NCBI RefSeq assembly: GCF_000966975.1
Contig: NZ_JZWV01000024.1
Location: 1 to 39,386 of the forward strand
DNA: 39,386 nucleotides
Reading direction: 5' to 3'
DNA from: Streptomyces katrae
GTDB lineage: Bacteria > Actinomycetota > Actinomycetes > Streptomycetales > Streptomycetaceae
In this document: one piece after another, positions 14,552-23,227 of the stretch
How the letters are laid out: every line of letters begins with the position of its first letter
Numbering within the stretch: the first letter of the stretch is position 1
Notes under the pieces: model-generated
The model's input: only the letters and a program-made list of their open reading frames with translations
What the model was told of the DNA's origin: nothing
Database searches by the model: none
Made by a program: the position numbers and the translations under genes

Positions 14552-17499
14552 GCCTTCTGCTCCTCGAGTGGTGCCGGGCAGAGGGCCTCGGCCCGCTGCC
14601 TGAGAACGAACTTCTGGACCTTGCCCGCCGGATTGCGGGGCAGCCGGTCGACCAGCTCGAGCCGTTCCGGCCAGTAGTGCTTGGAGACCTGGTGGTAGTC
14701 CAGGTACTTGCGCATCGCCTCCAGGTCGAGGTCGGCTCCGTCGACGAGGGCGGCGAAGGCGCAGGCGCGTTCGCCGAGCCGCTCGTCCGGGGTGCCGACC
14801 ACCGCGACCTCGTCCACCGACGGGTGCTGGTGCAGGAGTTCCTCGATCTCGGCGACGGGGACCTTCTCCCCGCCCCGGTTGATCACGTCCTTGACCCGGC
14901 CGGTGATCCGGACGTAGCCGTCGGGATCGATGACGGCGAGGTCCCCGGTCCGGTACCAGCCGTCGTCCGTCCAGGCTTCGGCGGTCAGGTCGGGACGGTC
15001 CAGGTAGCCCACGAAGCAGGTGGGGGACCGGACCTCGAAGTTGCCCTCGCGCCCGGCCGGCAGCGTCCGTCCCGCGTCGTCGGTGACCCTGAGCCCGACC
15101 CCGGGCATGGCACGGCCGTCGGTGCCCCACACCTTCCCGGGCGGGTCGTCCGGCGCCGAGAGCGACCCCAGGCAGGTCTCCGTGGTGCCGAACGCGCCAC
15201 AGACCGTGGTGCCGAGGACGGCGGTGGCCCGCTCGGCCAGGCTCCGGGGCAGCGCGGCTCCGGCCACGACCATCGTCCGCAGCGTCTCCGGGGCCCGGCC
15301 CCCCGCCTCGACCTCCTTGAGCAGGTCGGCCAGGAACGGCGTCGCCGCCTGGACGAAGGTGGCGCCGTGCTCGACGACCGCCCGCAGGGCGGTGCGCGGG
15401 TTCCAGTGGGCCTGGACCAACTGGGGCACCCCGAGGGTGACGGCCAGCCACATCCCGTAGAGGAAACCCGTCTGGTGAGCCAGCGGGGACGGGATGAAGA
15501 CCACGTCGCGGTCGTCCAGTCCGAGCCGTTCGGCCTGCAGCCGGACGGCGTGGCCGAGGGTGTCGTGCCGGTGCAGGACGCCCTTGGGCTCACCGGTGGT
15601 CCCCGAGGTGAAGAGCAACTGCGCCAGGGCGTCCGGGGTCGGCTGCCGAGCGGCGAGCGCCACGGTGTCGACGGGGGCGGCGGCGGTCGCGGCGCCCCAG
15701 TCGGACCAGGTCAGCCCCTCGCCGTCGGCGGGGAGTGCCACCGCTCCCCCGTCGGCCGCGACCACGGCCACATGACGGACCCGGGCCCGGCCCGCCGGGT
15801 CCTCGGCGAACCAGGACGCGGTTTCCGCGAGGTGGTCCCGGTTCCTGAACCGGTCCGCGACCAGCAGCACGCGCGCGCCGGAGCGGCGCAGCGCGAAGGC
15901 CATCTCCCGCTGCCGGAGGATGGGCATGAGCGGGCAGCAGACGGCGCCGATGCGCAGTGCGGCCAGCGAGACCTCCACGAACTCGGCCCAGTTGGGGAGC
16001 TGGTACGCGACGGCTTCGCCGGGCTGTACGCCGAGGGCCAGGAGGGTGGCGGCCGCGCGATCGACCCGCTGGTCGAGCTCGCGCCAGGTCGTCCCGGTGT
16101 CGTGGCCGTCCCGCACGTCCACCAGGGCGACGCCGTCGGGGCGGTGCTCGGCCCAGTGGCGCAGCTGCTCGGGAAGCGAGGCGGGCGGAGTGACGGCGGG
16201 GCCGGGCTCGACGGACAGCCGCAGCCCCAGGCCGGTCATGTCCGCGAGGAATCCCGGGTAGGAGATCTCGTAGGCCTTCGGGTAGGTGAGGGTGGTGACG
16301 CCGTGCGCCTTCGTGCCGGCCAGGGCGAGCGACATCAGGATCCGGTGGTCGTTGTACGAGGAGACGCGCGCGCCCGTGAAGGCCGTCACCCCGCGCACGC
16401 GCAGCCGGTCACCCTCGAGGGTGAGGTCGGCGCCCATGGCGTTCAGCTGGAGCATCGCGGCCACCCGGTCGGACTCCTTCAACCGGACGTGCCCGACGTG
16501 CTCGAAGACCGTTTCCCCGTCGGCCAGGCCGGCCAGGGTGCAGAGCACCGGGAGCATGTCCGGGACCTCCCGGCAGTCCACGGTCGTGCCGCGCAGCCGG
16601 ATGCCGTCGTGGCGGATGCGGACGCCGCCGGCCCCCGCGTCGACCGTCATCGGCACCCCCATGCGCCGGACGACGTCGAGGAAGCCGGTCTCGGGGTGGT
16701 GGGCCGGGTCGCCGTCGAGCCGTGTGATCCCGCGCAGCAGTACGTCGGAGGGGTGGAGGGCGGCGGCGGCGATCCCGAACGCGGCGGAGCCGAGGTCCGG
16801 CGGAAGGGTCAGGTCGGTCGGCCGGGCGCTCTGCCCGGGAGCGATGTCGAACCGCCGCCAGTCGTCGGACACGGTCACCTGGAGACCGAAGCGGCGCATC
16901 ATGGCCACCGTCAGCTCCACGTACGGCCGCTCGTTCAGCTCGCCGGACACCTCCACGACGGTGGGGCCGGAGGCGAACGGGGCGAGCAGGAGCAGCCCCG
17001 AGATCCACTGCGACAGCGTGCCGGGTATCACCACCCGGCCTCCGGTGGGACGGCCCGGGGTCAGGTGGACCGGCGGGCAGCCGTCGTCGGACTCCAGTTC
17101 GACCCCCAGCCGGCGCAGCGCGTCGAGCAGCGGGCCGACCGGCCTGCGGCGGAAGTACTTCTGTCCGGTCACGGTGACCGGGGACTCCGCCAGTGAGGCG
17201 AGGCCGAGCATGAGGTACAGCGTGGTGCCGGAGCTGCCGGCCGAGACGGTCTGCCGACGCGGCCGGTAGCGGCCGCCCCGCACCACGTACGTGTCACCCT
17301 CGACGCTGATCCGGGTTCCGAGGTCGCGCAGCAGGCGGATGGTGTATTGCACGTGGCGGGCGTCCGAGACGCCCTTGATCCGGCTGGTGCCCTCGGCGAG
17401 CGAGGCGAGGATCAGCGCGCGGTGCACGTGGTACTTGGAGGTGGGGACCAGCAGCTCGCCGCGCAGCGGCTTCCTGGTCGGCCTGACCATGAGATGCAT
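14548..17499 (-). CDS. Fused EPSP-synthase-like / acyl-CoA ligase protein (PlmJK-like)
   Basis: 983 residues in one frame. Residues 1-~430 are a complete enolpyruvyltransferase: PTSKYHVHR (Lys22, Arg27), SAGSSGTTLYL, SQWISGLLLL, LPPDLGSAAF, DCREVPD, RLKESDR and YNDHRILMS are all present. Departures from true EPSP synthase are GSKS to TSKY and Asn to Ser in the GNAGT loop. Residues ~440-983 are an AMP-forming ligase: FTSGTTGEPKG (~630), FGTTE, YRTGDLA, GRVKDVINRGGEKV and PRNPAGKVQK with the catalytic Lys. Separate (AnsJ, AnsK) or fused (PlmJK) versions begin conversion of shikimate to cyclohexanecarboxyl-CoA in ansatrienin and phoslactomycin producers. The likely role is activation and dehydration of a shikimate-derived acid plus CoA loading; the first reaction is not settled to my knowledge. 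GGAAAGG precedes ATG 17499. Confidence 0.88.
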   Translation of the reverse strand: MHLMVRPTRKPLRGELLVPTSKYHVHRALILASLAEGTSRIKGVSDARHVQYTIRLLRDLGTRISVEGDTYVVRGGRYRPRRQTVSAGSSGTTLYLMLGLASLAESPVTVTGQKYFRRRPVGPLLDALRRLGVELESDDGCPPVHLTPGRPTGGRVVIPGTLSQWISGLLLLAPFASGPTVVEVSGELNERPYVELTVAMMRRFGLQVTVSDDWRRFDIAPGQSARPTDLTLPPDLGSAAFGIAAAALHPSDVLLRGITRLDGDPAHHPETGFLDVVRRMGVPMTVDAGAGGVRIRHDGIRLRGTTVDCREVPDMLPVLCTLAGLADGETVFEHVGHVRLKESDRVAAMLQLNAMGADLTLEGDRLRVRGVTAFTGARVSSYNDHRILMSLALAGTKAHGVTTLTYPKAYEISYPGFLADMTGLGLRLSVEPGPAVTPPASLPEQLRHWAEHRPDGVALVDVRDGHDTGTTWRELDQRVDRAAATLLALGVQPGEAVAYQLPNWAEFVEVSLAALRIGAVCCPLMPILRQREMAFALRRSGARVLLVADRFRNRDHLAETASWFAEDPAGRARVRHVAVVAADGGAVALPADGEGLTWSDWGAATAAAPVDTVALAARQPTPDALAQLLFTSGTTGEPKGVLHRHDTLGHAVRLQAERLGLDDRDVVFIPSPLAHQTGFLYGMWLAVTLGVPQLVQAHWNPRTALRAVVEHGATFVQAATPFLADLLKEVEAGGRAPETLRTMVVAGAALPRSLAERATAVLGTTVCGAFGTTETCLGSLSAPDDPPGKVWGTDGRAMPGVGLRVTDDAGRTLPAGREGNFEVRSPTCFVGYLDRPDLTAEAWTDDGWYRTGDLAVIDPDGYVRITGRVKDVINRGGEKVPVAEIEELLHQHPSVDEVAVVGTPDERLGERACAFAALVDGADLDLEAMRKYLDYHQVSKHYWPERLELVDRLPRNPAGKVQKFVLRQRAEALCPAPLEEQKA

Positions 17500-17543
17500 G
17501 AACTGCCTTTCCGGCTCGTGGAGTCGGGACGGAGGGCGGCCGG

Positions 17544-17798
17544 TCAGGCCGGGATCTCACCGTGTTCGAGGTAGGCGACGGCCTGTCCGACGGTGGTCAG
17601 GCGGTCGAAGACGGCGTTCGGCACGTCGGTGCCGAAGCGGCGCTGGATCAGCACGAACAGCGACACGATGGTCAGCGAGTCCATGCCCAGGTCGTCGATG
17701 AACGAGCTCTCCGGCGTGATGTCCTCGGCCGGCACACCGGCGACCTCGTCGACGATTTCCTTGAGGGCCTGCAGGGTGTCGCTCTGAACAGCGGTCAT
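17544..17798 (-). CDS. Acyl carrier protein (first of two)
   Basis: 84 residues, single helical-bundle ACP. The phosphopantetheine attachment Ser is residue 41 in DDLGMDSLTIVSL. The N-terminal half (ALKEIVDEVAGVPAEDITPESSFIDDLGMDSL) follows the standard pattern. It carries the growing chain as a thioester in the cytoplasm. AAGGAG lies before ATG 17798. It sits directly after a KAS III gene, whose stop overlaps its start by four bases (ATGA), and upstream of the cyclohexanecarboxyl-CoA cassette. It is a natural acceptor for a KAS III-loaded starter. Its sequence differs clearly from the second ACP at 31444, suggesting separate partners. Confidence 0.95.
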   Translation of the reverse strand: MTAVQSDTLQALKEIVDEVAGVPAEDITPESSFIDDLGMDSLTIVSLFVLIQRRFGTDVPNAVFDRLTTVGQAVAYLEHGEIPA

Positions 17799-18877
17799 GA
17801 TCGGTTCTCCTTGGTCGGATGGGCCGGCGCGGTGGCGGCCGGTACGGGCGGTCCGGCGGGCGCCGGCGGGAGTCGGACGACCTGGCCGCCCCAGACGAGG
17901 CCGGTACCGAAGGACAGGAGCAGGGCGAGCCCGCCGGGCCTGGCCCGGCCCGAGGCGAGCAGCTCCTGCATGGCGAGCGGGATCGACACCGCGGAGGTGT
18001 TGCCGTGGATCTCGACGCTGCGGGCCACCGCCACGTGGTCGGGGATCCCGAGCTCCTTGACCAGTTCGTCGATGATCCGCATGTTGGCCTGGTGCGGGAC
18101 GAAGGAGTCGAGGTCCCGGACGGTCACCCCGGCCTTCTCCAGCGCCTGCGCGGCGATGGGGCCGAGCTGGTAGGCGGCCCACCGGAACACCTCCCGGCCG
18201 TCCATGGTGATCACCGGCCAGTCGGGGGCGGTCGCGTCGCGCAGCTCCGCCCAGGAGTGGCTCTGCCGGATGGTCTCCTTGTGCGAGCCGTCGGAACCCC
18301 AGACCACCGGGCCCACGCCCGGCTGGTCGCAGGGGCCGACCACGGCGGCGCCCGCTCCGTCGCCGAAGAGGAACGCGGTGCCGCTGTCCTCGTGGTCGAG
18401 CAGTTCGGAGAGCCGTTCCACGGCGATCACGAGTACGTACCGGGCGCTCCCGGCGGCGACCATGTCGGACGCCAGCGACAGCCCGTAGCTGAAGCCGGCG
18501 CACCCGGCCGAGATGTCGAACGCGCCCGGTGCCGCGGCGCCGATCCGGTGCGCGACGCCGGCCGCGAGTGAGGGGAACTGGTGCAGGTGGGAGACGGTGG
18601 ACACGATCACGCAGCCCACCTCGGAGGCGGCGATCCCGGCGTGTTCCAGGGCCCGCTCGGCGGCCGTGGCGGCCATGAACTCCACCGTCTCCGTCGGCTC
18701 GGCCCAGTAGCGGAAACGGATCCCGGAGCGGCTGCGGATCCACTCGTCCGAGGTGTCGATCCGCTCGCAGATCATCTCGTTGGTGATCCGCCGCGACGGC
18801 AGGTACGTGCCGAGGCCGAGCAGGCCCGTCAGGGCACCCCGGAAGGCCGGACCGTGTTCTGTCAGCGGGGTGTTCAC
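17795..18877 (-). CDS. 3-oxoacyl-ACP synthase III (KAS III, copy 1)
   Basis: 360 residues, FabH fold. The catalytic triad is intact: Cys126 (DISAGCAGF), His262 (VPHQANMR) and the Asn in HGNTSAVS near 293. DTSDEWIRSRSGIR is the conserved CoA-side motif. FabH enzymes condense an acyl-CoA starter with malonyl-ACP. Adjacent ACP and cyclohexanecarboxyl-CoA genes make it a good candidate for loading that starter. The GTG at 18877 overlaps the stop of KAS III copy 2 (GTGA), so the two are coupled. The C-terminal ~20 residues are Pro/Ala-rich. Starter choice cannot be read from sequence. Confidence 0.9.
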   Translation of the reverse strand: MNTPLTEHGPAFRGALTGLLGLGTYLPSRRITNEMICERIDTSDEWIRSRSGIRFRYWAEPTETVEFMAATAAERALEHAGIAASEVGCVIVSTVSHLHQFPSLAAGVAHRIGAAAPGAFDISAGCAGFSYGLSLASDMVAAGSARYVLVIAVERLSELLDHEDSGTAFLFGDGAGAAVVGPCDQPGVGPVVWGSDGSHKETIRQSHSWAELRDATAPDWPVITMDGREVFRWAAYQLGPIAAQALEKAGVTVRDLDSFVPHQANMRIIDELVKELGIPDHVAVARSVEIHGNTSAVSIPLAMQELLASGRARPGGLALLLSFGTGLVWGGQVVRLPPAPAGPPVPAATAPAHPTKENRS

Positions 18878-19926
18878 GTGGTCGCCACCGCCTCGAAGTC
18901 CTCGGGCCCGCACCAGCGGACCAGCGCCGCGCCGATGCTCAGGCCCGAACCGAACGCGGCGAGCACCACCTGGTCACCCGGGGAGAGCCGGCCGAGGTCA
19001 TCCGCCTCCCGCAGCACCAGCGGAACGCTGGCACCGGACGTGTTGCCGTACTTCTGGATGTTGGTGACCGTACGGTCCTCCGGTACGCCCAGGGCGGCCA
19101 TGATGCCGCGGACGATGTAGAGGTTGGCCTGGTGCAGGGCGAACAGGTCGACGTCCGACACGTCCTGCCCCGCCCGCGCGAGCAGCTCCTCGATGACCTC
19201 GGGCACTTCCCCGACGGCGAACTCGTGCACCGCCTTGCCCGAGAGCGTGGCGAAGTTGTCGCCGAAGGCACTGGTCAGCGGGCGGCCGTCGCGCAGGGTC
19301 CGCTTCTCGCGCGCCACCCAGACCGCCTCGTAGCGGGACGGGTCGCTGCGCAGCAGGGTGAGGCCCACCCCCCGGTCGGGGCGGCAGCGCTCCAGCAGGT
19401 AGCAGGCCGCGCCGTCGCCGAAGATCACCGCCGGTCCGGGGTCCTTCCAGTCCATGGTCCGGGTGTTGACGTCGGCGAGCACCACGGCGACCCGCCGGTA
19501 TTCCCCGGAGGCGAGGTACTTGGCGCCGACGTCCAGGGCGAACACGCCTCCCGGGCAGGCACCGCTGTTGACGTCGAATCCGGTGGCTCCGTGCGCGCCG
19601 GCCTTCTCGATCACCCGCATCGCCGTGGGCGGTGCCATGTTGTCCGGTGTGTAGGTTCCGCAGATGACGAGGTCCACCTCGGACGGGCTGACGCCCGCAC
19701 GGGCGCAGGCGTCCTTGAGCGCGGCGGCCCCCAGGTCCGAGGTCCACTCGTCCTCGGCGGCCATCCGGCGGGTCTCCACGCCGATGTTTTCCCTGATCCA
19801 CTCGTCCCGGGTGAGGAGGACCTCCTCCAGGTCGGCGTTGCTGACCACCTTTTCGGGGAGATATCCGCCGACCGCCCGGATTCCCACGCCCCAGGACCGC
19901 GCCAGCGGTGTTCCGGATATGTCCAT
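18874..19926 (-). CDS. 3-oxoacyl-ACP synthase III (KAS III, copy 2)
   Basis: 350 residues, with the triad intact: Cys124 in NSGACPGG, His in LHQANLY and Asn in YGNTSGAS. The GACPG context differs from the GCAGF of copy 1, showing a separate lineage. TRDEWIRENIGVETRRM opens the domain. ATG 19926 is chosen because AGGAAACC precedes it; a frame reaching further upstream is Arg/Gly-rich and non-homologous. It is either a second starter-loading enzyme or an acyl transferase acting on oxygen or nitrogen, as some KAS III relatives (CerJ type) do. A 62-base gap separates it from the chain-length-factor gene upstream. Confidence 0.88.
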   Translation of the reverse strand: MDISGTPLARSWGVGIRAVGGYLPEKVVSNADLEEVLLTRDEWIRENIGVETRRMAAEDEWTSDLGAAALKDACARAGVSPSEVDLVICGTYTPDNMAPPTAMRVIEKAGAHGATGFDVNSGACPGGVFALDVGAKYLASGEYRRVAVVLADVNTRTMDWKDPGPAVIFGDGAACYLLERCRPDRGVGLTLLRSDPSRYEAVWVAREKRTLRDGRPLTSAFGDNFATLSGKAVHEFAVGEVPEVIEELLARAGQDVSDVDLFALHQANLYIVRGIMAALGVPEDRTVTNIQKYGNTSGASVPLVLREADDLGRLSPGDQVVLAAFGSGLSIGAALVRWCGPEDFEAVATT

Positions 19927-19988
19927 TGAAGGTTTCCTGTTCGATTCCAGTGAGCCGGTTCGGATGGTTCGGCGTGCGCGGCGCCCGT

Positions 19989-21176
19989 TCACGCCCCGCT
20001 CCCGGCCGCCGGGGGACGGAGCACCAGGGCCGCCGCCTGACCCCGGGCATCGGTGGTGAGCACCAGTGCCGGGGCGGGACGCAGCCGCTGTGCCCGAGCG
20101 GCGACGCCGATCCTCGGCAGGCACGGGTCCCATCGGGTGAGTCCGCAGGTCGGCGGTGCCAGACCGGCCTCCAGAGCGCGCGCCGTCAGCGCGAGCTGCA
20201 CCAGGCCGCTGGCGCCCGCACAGTCTCCGAGCGCCCCGAAGGGGGTGAAGACGGGAACGGACGGACCCATCAGCTCGTGCAGGGCGCGCGCTTCCGGACC
20301 GTCGACCCCGGTGCCGCCCGTGGCCGAGGAGCAGACGAGGCCGATGCCGGCGGCGTCGAGCCCGGCCCCGCGCAGCGCCCCGAGCGCGGCACGCACCGCC
20401 GTGTCCTGCCCAGCGTCGCCCCTGACCGTGCTCCAGCCCGACACCTCGGCGAGCACCCGCGCACCGCGGTCGCGCACCCTGCGGTGGCTTTCGAGCACCA
20501 GCACCACGACGGCCTCTCCGGGCACGGCGGCTCCGCGCCCGGCGGAGAACGGCCCCGCCCCCGGGCGGTCCACCCGGGCGGCCGTGGGGTCCAGGGTTTC
20601 AACAGCGGCGACGAGGACGGCCTCCGCCGCGCCCGTGAGCACCTGATCGGCACCCACGGCCAACGCGTGGCTGCCCGAGCAGCGTCCGGCGGTGACCGTC
20701 ACGATGCTGCCCTCCGCCCCTGCGGAGACCGAGAGCTCGGAGGCCACGGCGTTGAGGCTCGCCTGGGGGCCGGAGGACGGACTCACGAGTGCCGGGCCGT
20801 GGGTCACGCCGTCGTGCAGCACCCGCAGGTAGTCGTCGAGCCCGGCGGTGGTGGTCCCGAGGGCGACGCCCACGTCGGCCGGGGCCGGCGCGCCGCCCGC
20901 GTCGAAGCCGGCGTCCCGCCAGGCGAGCGCACCCACCCGGGAGACGAGCAGGGACTCCCGGCTCAGTGCGCGGAGCCGCTTCCGCTCGAACGCCGGCACC
21001 TCCGGCAGATCCGAGGAAAGAACCGCGGCGAAGCCGGCGCCGCGGAAGGGGCCGTCGCCGTAGGTCGTGGTGGTGGCGGCGGTGCCGCCGCCGAGCAGGG
21101 CCTCCCACGTCGCGTCCAGGCCGGCGCCCAGCGAGCCGGCGAAGGCCATTCCCGTGACGGCCACGGACCGGGTCAT
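19989..21176 (-). CDS. Chain-length factor (KS-beta) of pair 1
   Basis: 395 residues, ketosynthase fold with every catalytic residue lost. The Cys position of TACASG reads TAGRCSG (Arg at the Cys site by alignment, with a Cys one place later). The first His motif SAHGTGT reads SATGGTG, and the second (GALGHAQG) reads GALGDCAG. This is the hallmark of a chain-length factor that pairs with an active ketosynthase and shapes chain length. Its ATG overlaps the stop of the ketosynthase gene (ATGA), the usual arrangement of the two heterodimer subunits. The sequence is unusually Ala/Gly-rich, with a C-terminal Pro/Ala tail. No Gln typical of decarboxylating CLFs is evident at the Cys position. Confidence 0.85.
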   Translation of the reverse strand: MTRSVAVTGMAFAGSLGAGLDATWEALLGGGTAATTTTYGDGPFRGAGFAAVLSSDLPEVPAFERKRLRALSRESLLVSRVGALAWRDAGFDAGGAPAPADVGVALGTTTAGLDDYLRVLHDGVTHGPALVSPSSGPQASLNAVASELSVSAGAEGSIVTVTAGRCSGSHALAVGADQVLTGAAEAVLVAAVETLDPTAARVDRPGAGPFSAGRGAAVPGEAVVVLVLESHRRVRDRGARVLAEVSGWSTVRGDAGQDTAVRAALGALRGAGLDAAGIGLVCSSATGGTGVDGPEARALHELMGPSVPVFTPFGALGDCAGASGLVQLALTARALEAGLAPPTCGLTRWDPCLPRIGVAARAQRLRPAPALVLTTDARGQAAALVLRPPAAGSGA

Positions 21177-22393
21177 CGGGCCCTCCTGGAACCGAGCCGG
21201 GTGAAGACGGTGCACCCCGTGTTGCCACCGAATCCGAAGGCGTTGTTCACGGCCACGTCGACGCGCGCCTCACGGGCCTCGAGGGACACGAGGTCCAGCG
21301 CGCACTCCGGGTCCGCGTCCACCAGGTTGGCCGTCGGCGGGATCACCCCGTCACGTATCGCCAGTACGCAGCCGACCGCCTCGATGGCGCTCGCCGCGCC
21401 CTGGGCGTGGCCGAGCGCCCCCTTCAGCGACGAGACCGCCGGGGTACGGGCACCGAAGACGTCCCGGATCGCCCGGGCCTCGACCCGGTCGTTCGACGGA
21501 GTGCCCGTGCCGTGCGCGCTGATGTAGCCGACCCGGTCGGCCGGGACTCCGGCCTGCGCCAGAGCCCGCTCCATCGAGCGCCGCGCACCGCGCCCCTCGG
21601 GGTGCGGCGCGGTCATGTGGTAGGCGTCGGAGGCACTGGACCAGCCGGCGAGCTCCGCGTAGACGCGTGCACCGCGGCGGCGGGCGTGCTCGTACGACTC
21701 CAGCACCAACGCGGCCGAGCCCTCGGCGACGAGCAGTCCGGCCCGGTTGCGGTCGAACGGCCGGGCCACGTCCGGCGCGATCGACCGCAGGCTGGTGAAC
21801 AGCATGAGGAGCGCGGACGACATCTCGTCCACCCCGCCGGCGATCATGACGTCGGCGCGGTTGGCCCTGATCGTGTCGGCGGCGTACGCCAGCGCACTGT
21901 TCCCGGAGGCGCAGGCGGTGCTGACCACCACGCTCGGGCCCATGAAGCCGAGTTCCCGGGATACGGCGTCGGCGAGGTCGGCCAGCGGGGGAGCCGGGTC
22001 GAGGCCGTCGATGGCGGCCGGCGGCTCACCCCGGTGGAACCGCATGACGCCCGCCTCCACCGCGGCGCGGTTGCCCAGCAGGGTTCCCATGCAGACTCCG
22101 GCGCGGGCCGGGTCCGAGGTCCACGGCCGCACACCTGCGTCGGCGGCCGCCGCGAGGCCCGCCGCCACGGCCAGCTGTGTGCTGCGCGGAAGACCCGATG
22201 CCGCGTCGCCGAACCCCTTGACCTCACCCCCCATCCGGTGCGGAAGGCCGGTGACGTCGCACAGCGTGATGGGTGCCGTGCCGACCGACCCCTTCACCGC
22301 CGCGTCCCAGAACTCCCCGACCGTGGTGCCGATCGGCGTGAGCGCGCCGACCCCTGTCACCACGACCGCTGCGGACTGCCCGTGTGCAACCAA
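21173..22393 (-). CDS. 3-oxoacyl-ACP synthase II / ketosynthase (KS-alpha) of pair 1
   Basis: 406 residues, FabF-like. The catalytic triad is intact: Cys161 (STACASGNSA), His294 (SAHGTGTPSND) and His329 (GALGHAQGAAS). The C-terminal NNAFGFGGNTG loop is complete. It performs chain-extending decarboxylative condensation with malonyl-ACP. With the adjacent chain-length factor it forms a type II PKS or dedicated fatty-acid synthase dimer, and with the enoyl reductase upstream it points to a reduced product. Start: no ATG or GTG is in frame upstream after the preceding TAG, so the TTG at 22393, with GAGGGG and AGGA before it, is taken. A GTG ten codons downstream is possible. Confidence 0.93.
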   Translation of the reverse strand: MVAHGQSAAVVVTGVGALTPIGTTVGEFWDAAVKGSVGTAPITLCDVTGLPHRMGGEVKGFGDAASGLPRSTQLAVAAGLAAAADAGVRPWTSDPARAGVCMGTLLGNRAAVEAGVMRFHRGEPPAAIDGLDPAPPLADLADAVSRELGFMGPSVVVSTACASGNSALAYAADTIRANRADVMIAGGVDEMSSALLMLFTSLRSIAPDVARPFDRNRAGLLVAEGSAALVLESYEHARRRGARVYAELAGWSSASDAYHMTAPHPEGRGARRSMERALAQAGVPADRVGYISAHGTGTPSNDRVEARAIRDVFGARTPAVSSLKGALGHAQGAASAIEAVGCVLAIRDGVIPPTANLVDADPECALDLVSLEAREARVDVAVNNAFGFGGNTGCTVFTRLGSRRAR

Positions 22394-22432
22394 TTCCTGT
22401 GGTTCCCCTCGTGATTTCTGGGCCTCGTCCTC

Positions 22433-23227
22433 CTAGACCAGTCCTTCGCCGCCGTCCACGCTGATGACGTTTCCGGTGAGCCACGACGAGTCGCTCGCCG
22501 ACAGCAGCACGACGGCTTCGGCGATGTCCTCCGGGACGGTGGCCCGGCCGTGCGGATTGGCCTGCGTGGCCCGCTGGATGAGGTCGTCGCCGCCGGGGAT
22601 GCGCTCCAGCGCGGGTGTCCGGGTGACGCCCGCCCGCAGCGCGTTGACCGCGATGCCGGAGGGGGCGAGTTCCACCGCCAGTTGCCGCACGTGCGAGACG
22701 AGCGCGGACTTGGCCGCCGACACGGCCCCGTAGTGCGAGATGACCCGGTTGTCACCGTGGCTGGTCAGGGTGAAGACCTTGGCGCCCCGTGACAGCAGCC
22801 CCGCGGTGTGGAGGTCCCTGACCCAGTAGACGAGGCTGTGCGCCATCACGTCGCTGGTCATGTCCATCTGGCGCTGGGTGATGACGCTCGGCTCACCGGT
22901 GCTCGGGATGAACGGCAGCAGGCTGCCGAAGGCGAGGGAGTGGAGCACCACCCGCACACCGGCGCCGCCGGTGACCTCCGTCAGCTTCTCCACCAGCTCC
23001 GCCCGGGTCGCCCTGCTGGCGGCGTTGGCGTTGTGGAAGGAGACCTTGGCCCCCAACTCGCGCAGTTCATCGGTGAGTTCGTCGATCGCTTCCAGGCGGT
23101 CCGCGGAGTCGAAGTGCACGCCGAAGACGTTCGCGCCCTCCTTCGCCATCGCCAGAGCGGTCGCCCGGCCCATCCCGCTCGACGCGCCGAGAATCAGGCA
23201 CCAAGTGCCCTTGGTCGAAGTCAACAT
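22433..23227 (-). CDS. Enoyl-ACP reductase-like SDR (FabI/FabL type)
   Basis: 264 residues. The opening LILGASSGMGRATALAMA binds cofactor. VVLHSLAFGSLLPF matches the HSIAFA strand of FabI. The catalytic spacing in ISHYGAVSAAKSAL is Tyr-x6-Lys, typical of enoyl reductases and unlike Tyr-x3-Lys ketoreductases. The C-terminal end is VISVDGGEGLV. It probably saturates the enoyl-ACP formed by the neighbouring KS/CLF, giving an alkyl and not a polyene chain. ATG 23227 lies within the 3' end of the hydrolase gene (7-base overlap), with GAGAGG upstream. It might instead act on cyclohexenyl-CoA in place of a missing dienoyl reductase. Confidence 0.85.
   Translation of the reverse strand: MLTSTKGTWCLILGASSGMGRATALAMAKEGANVFGVHFDSADRLEAIDELTDELRELGAKVSFHNANAASRATRAELVEKLTEVTGGAGVRVVLHSLAFGSLLPFIPSTGEPSVITQRQMDMTSDVMAHSLVYWVRDLHTAGLLSRGAKVFTLTSHGDNRVISHYGAVSAAKSALVSHVRQLAVELAPSGIAVNALRAGVTRTPALERIPGGDDLIQRATQANPHGRATVPEDIAEAVVLLSASDSSWLTGNVISVDGGEGLV

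Noticed and set aside
14548..17499. The idea that this is the primary-metabolism aroA gene, or two genes joined by a sequencing error
   Set aside because: It is embedded in an operon with ChcA-like and dehydrogenase genes, has changed active-site loops, and both domains are intact in one frame with a known fused precedent (PlmJK).
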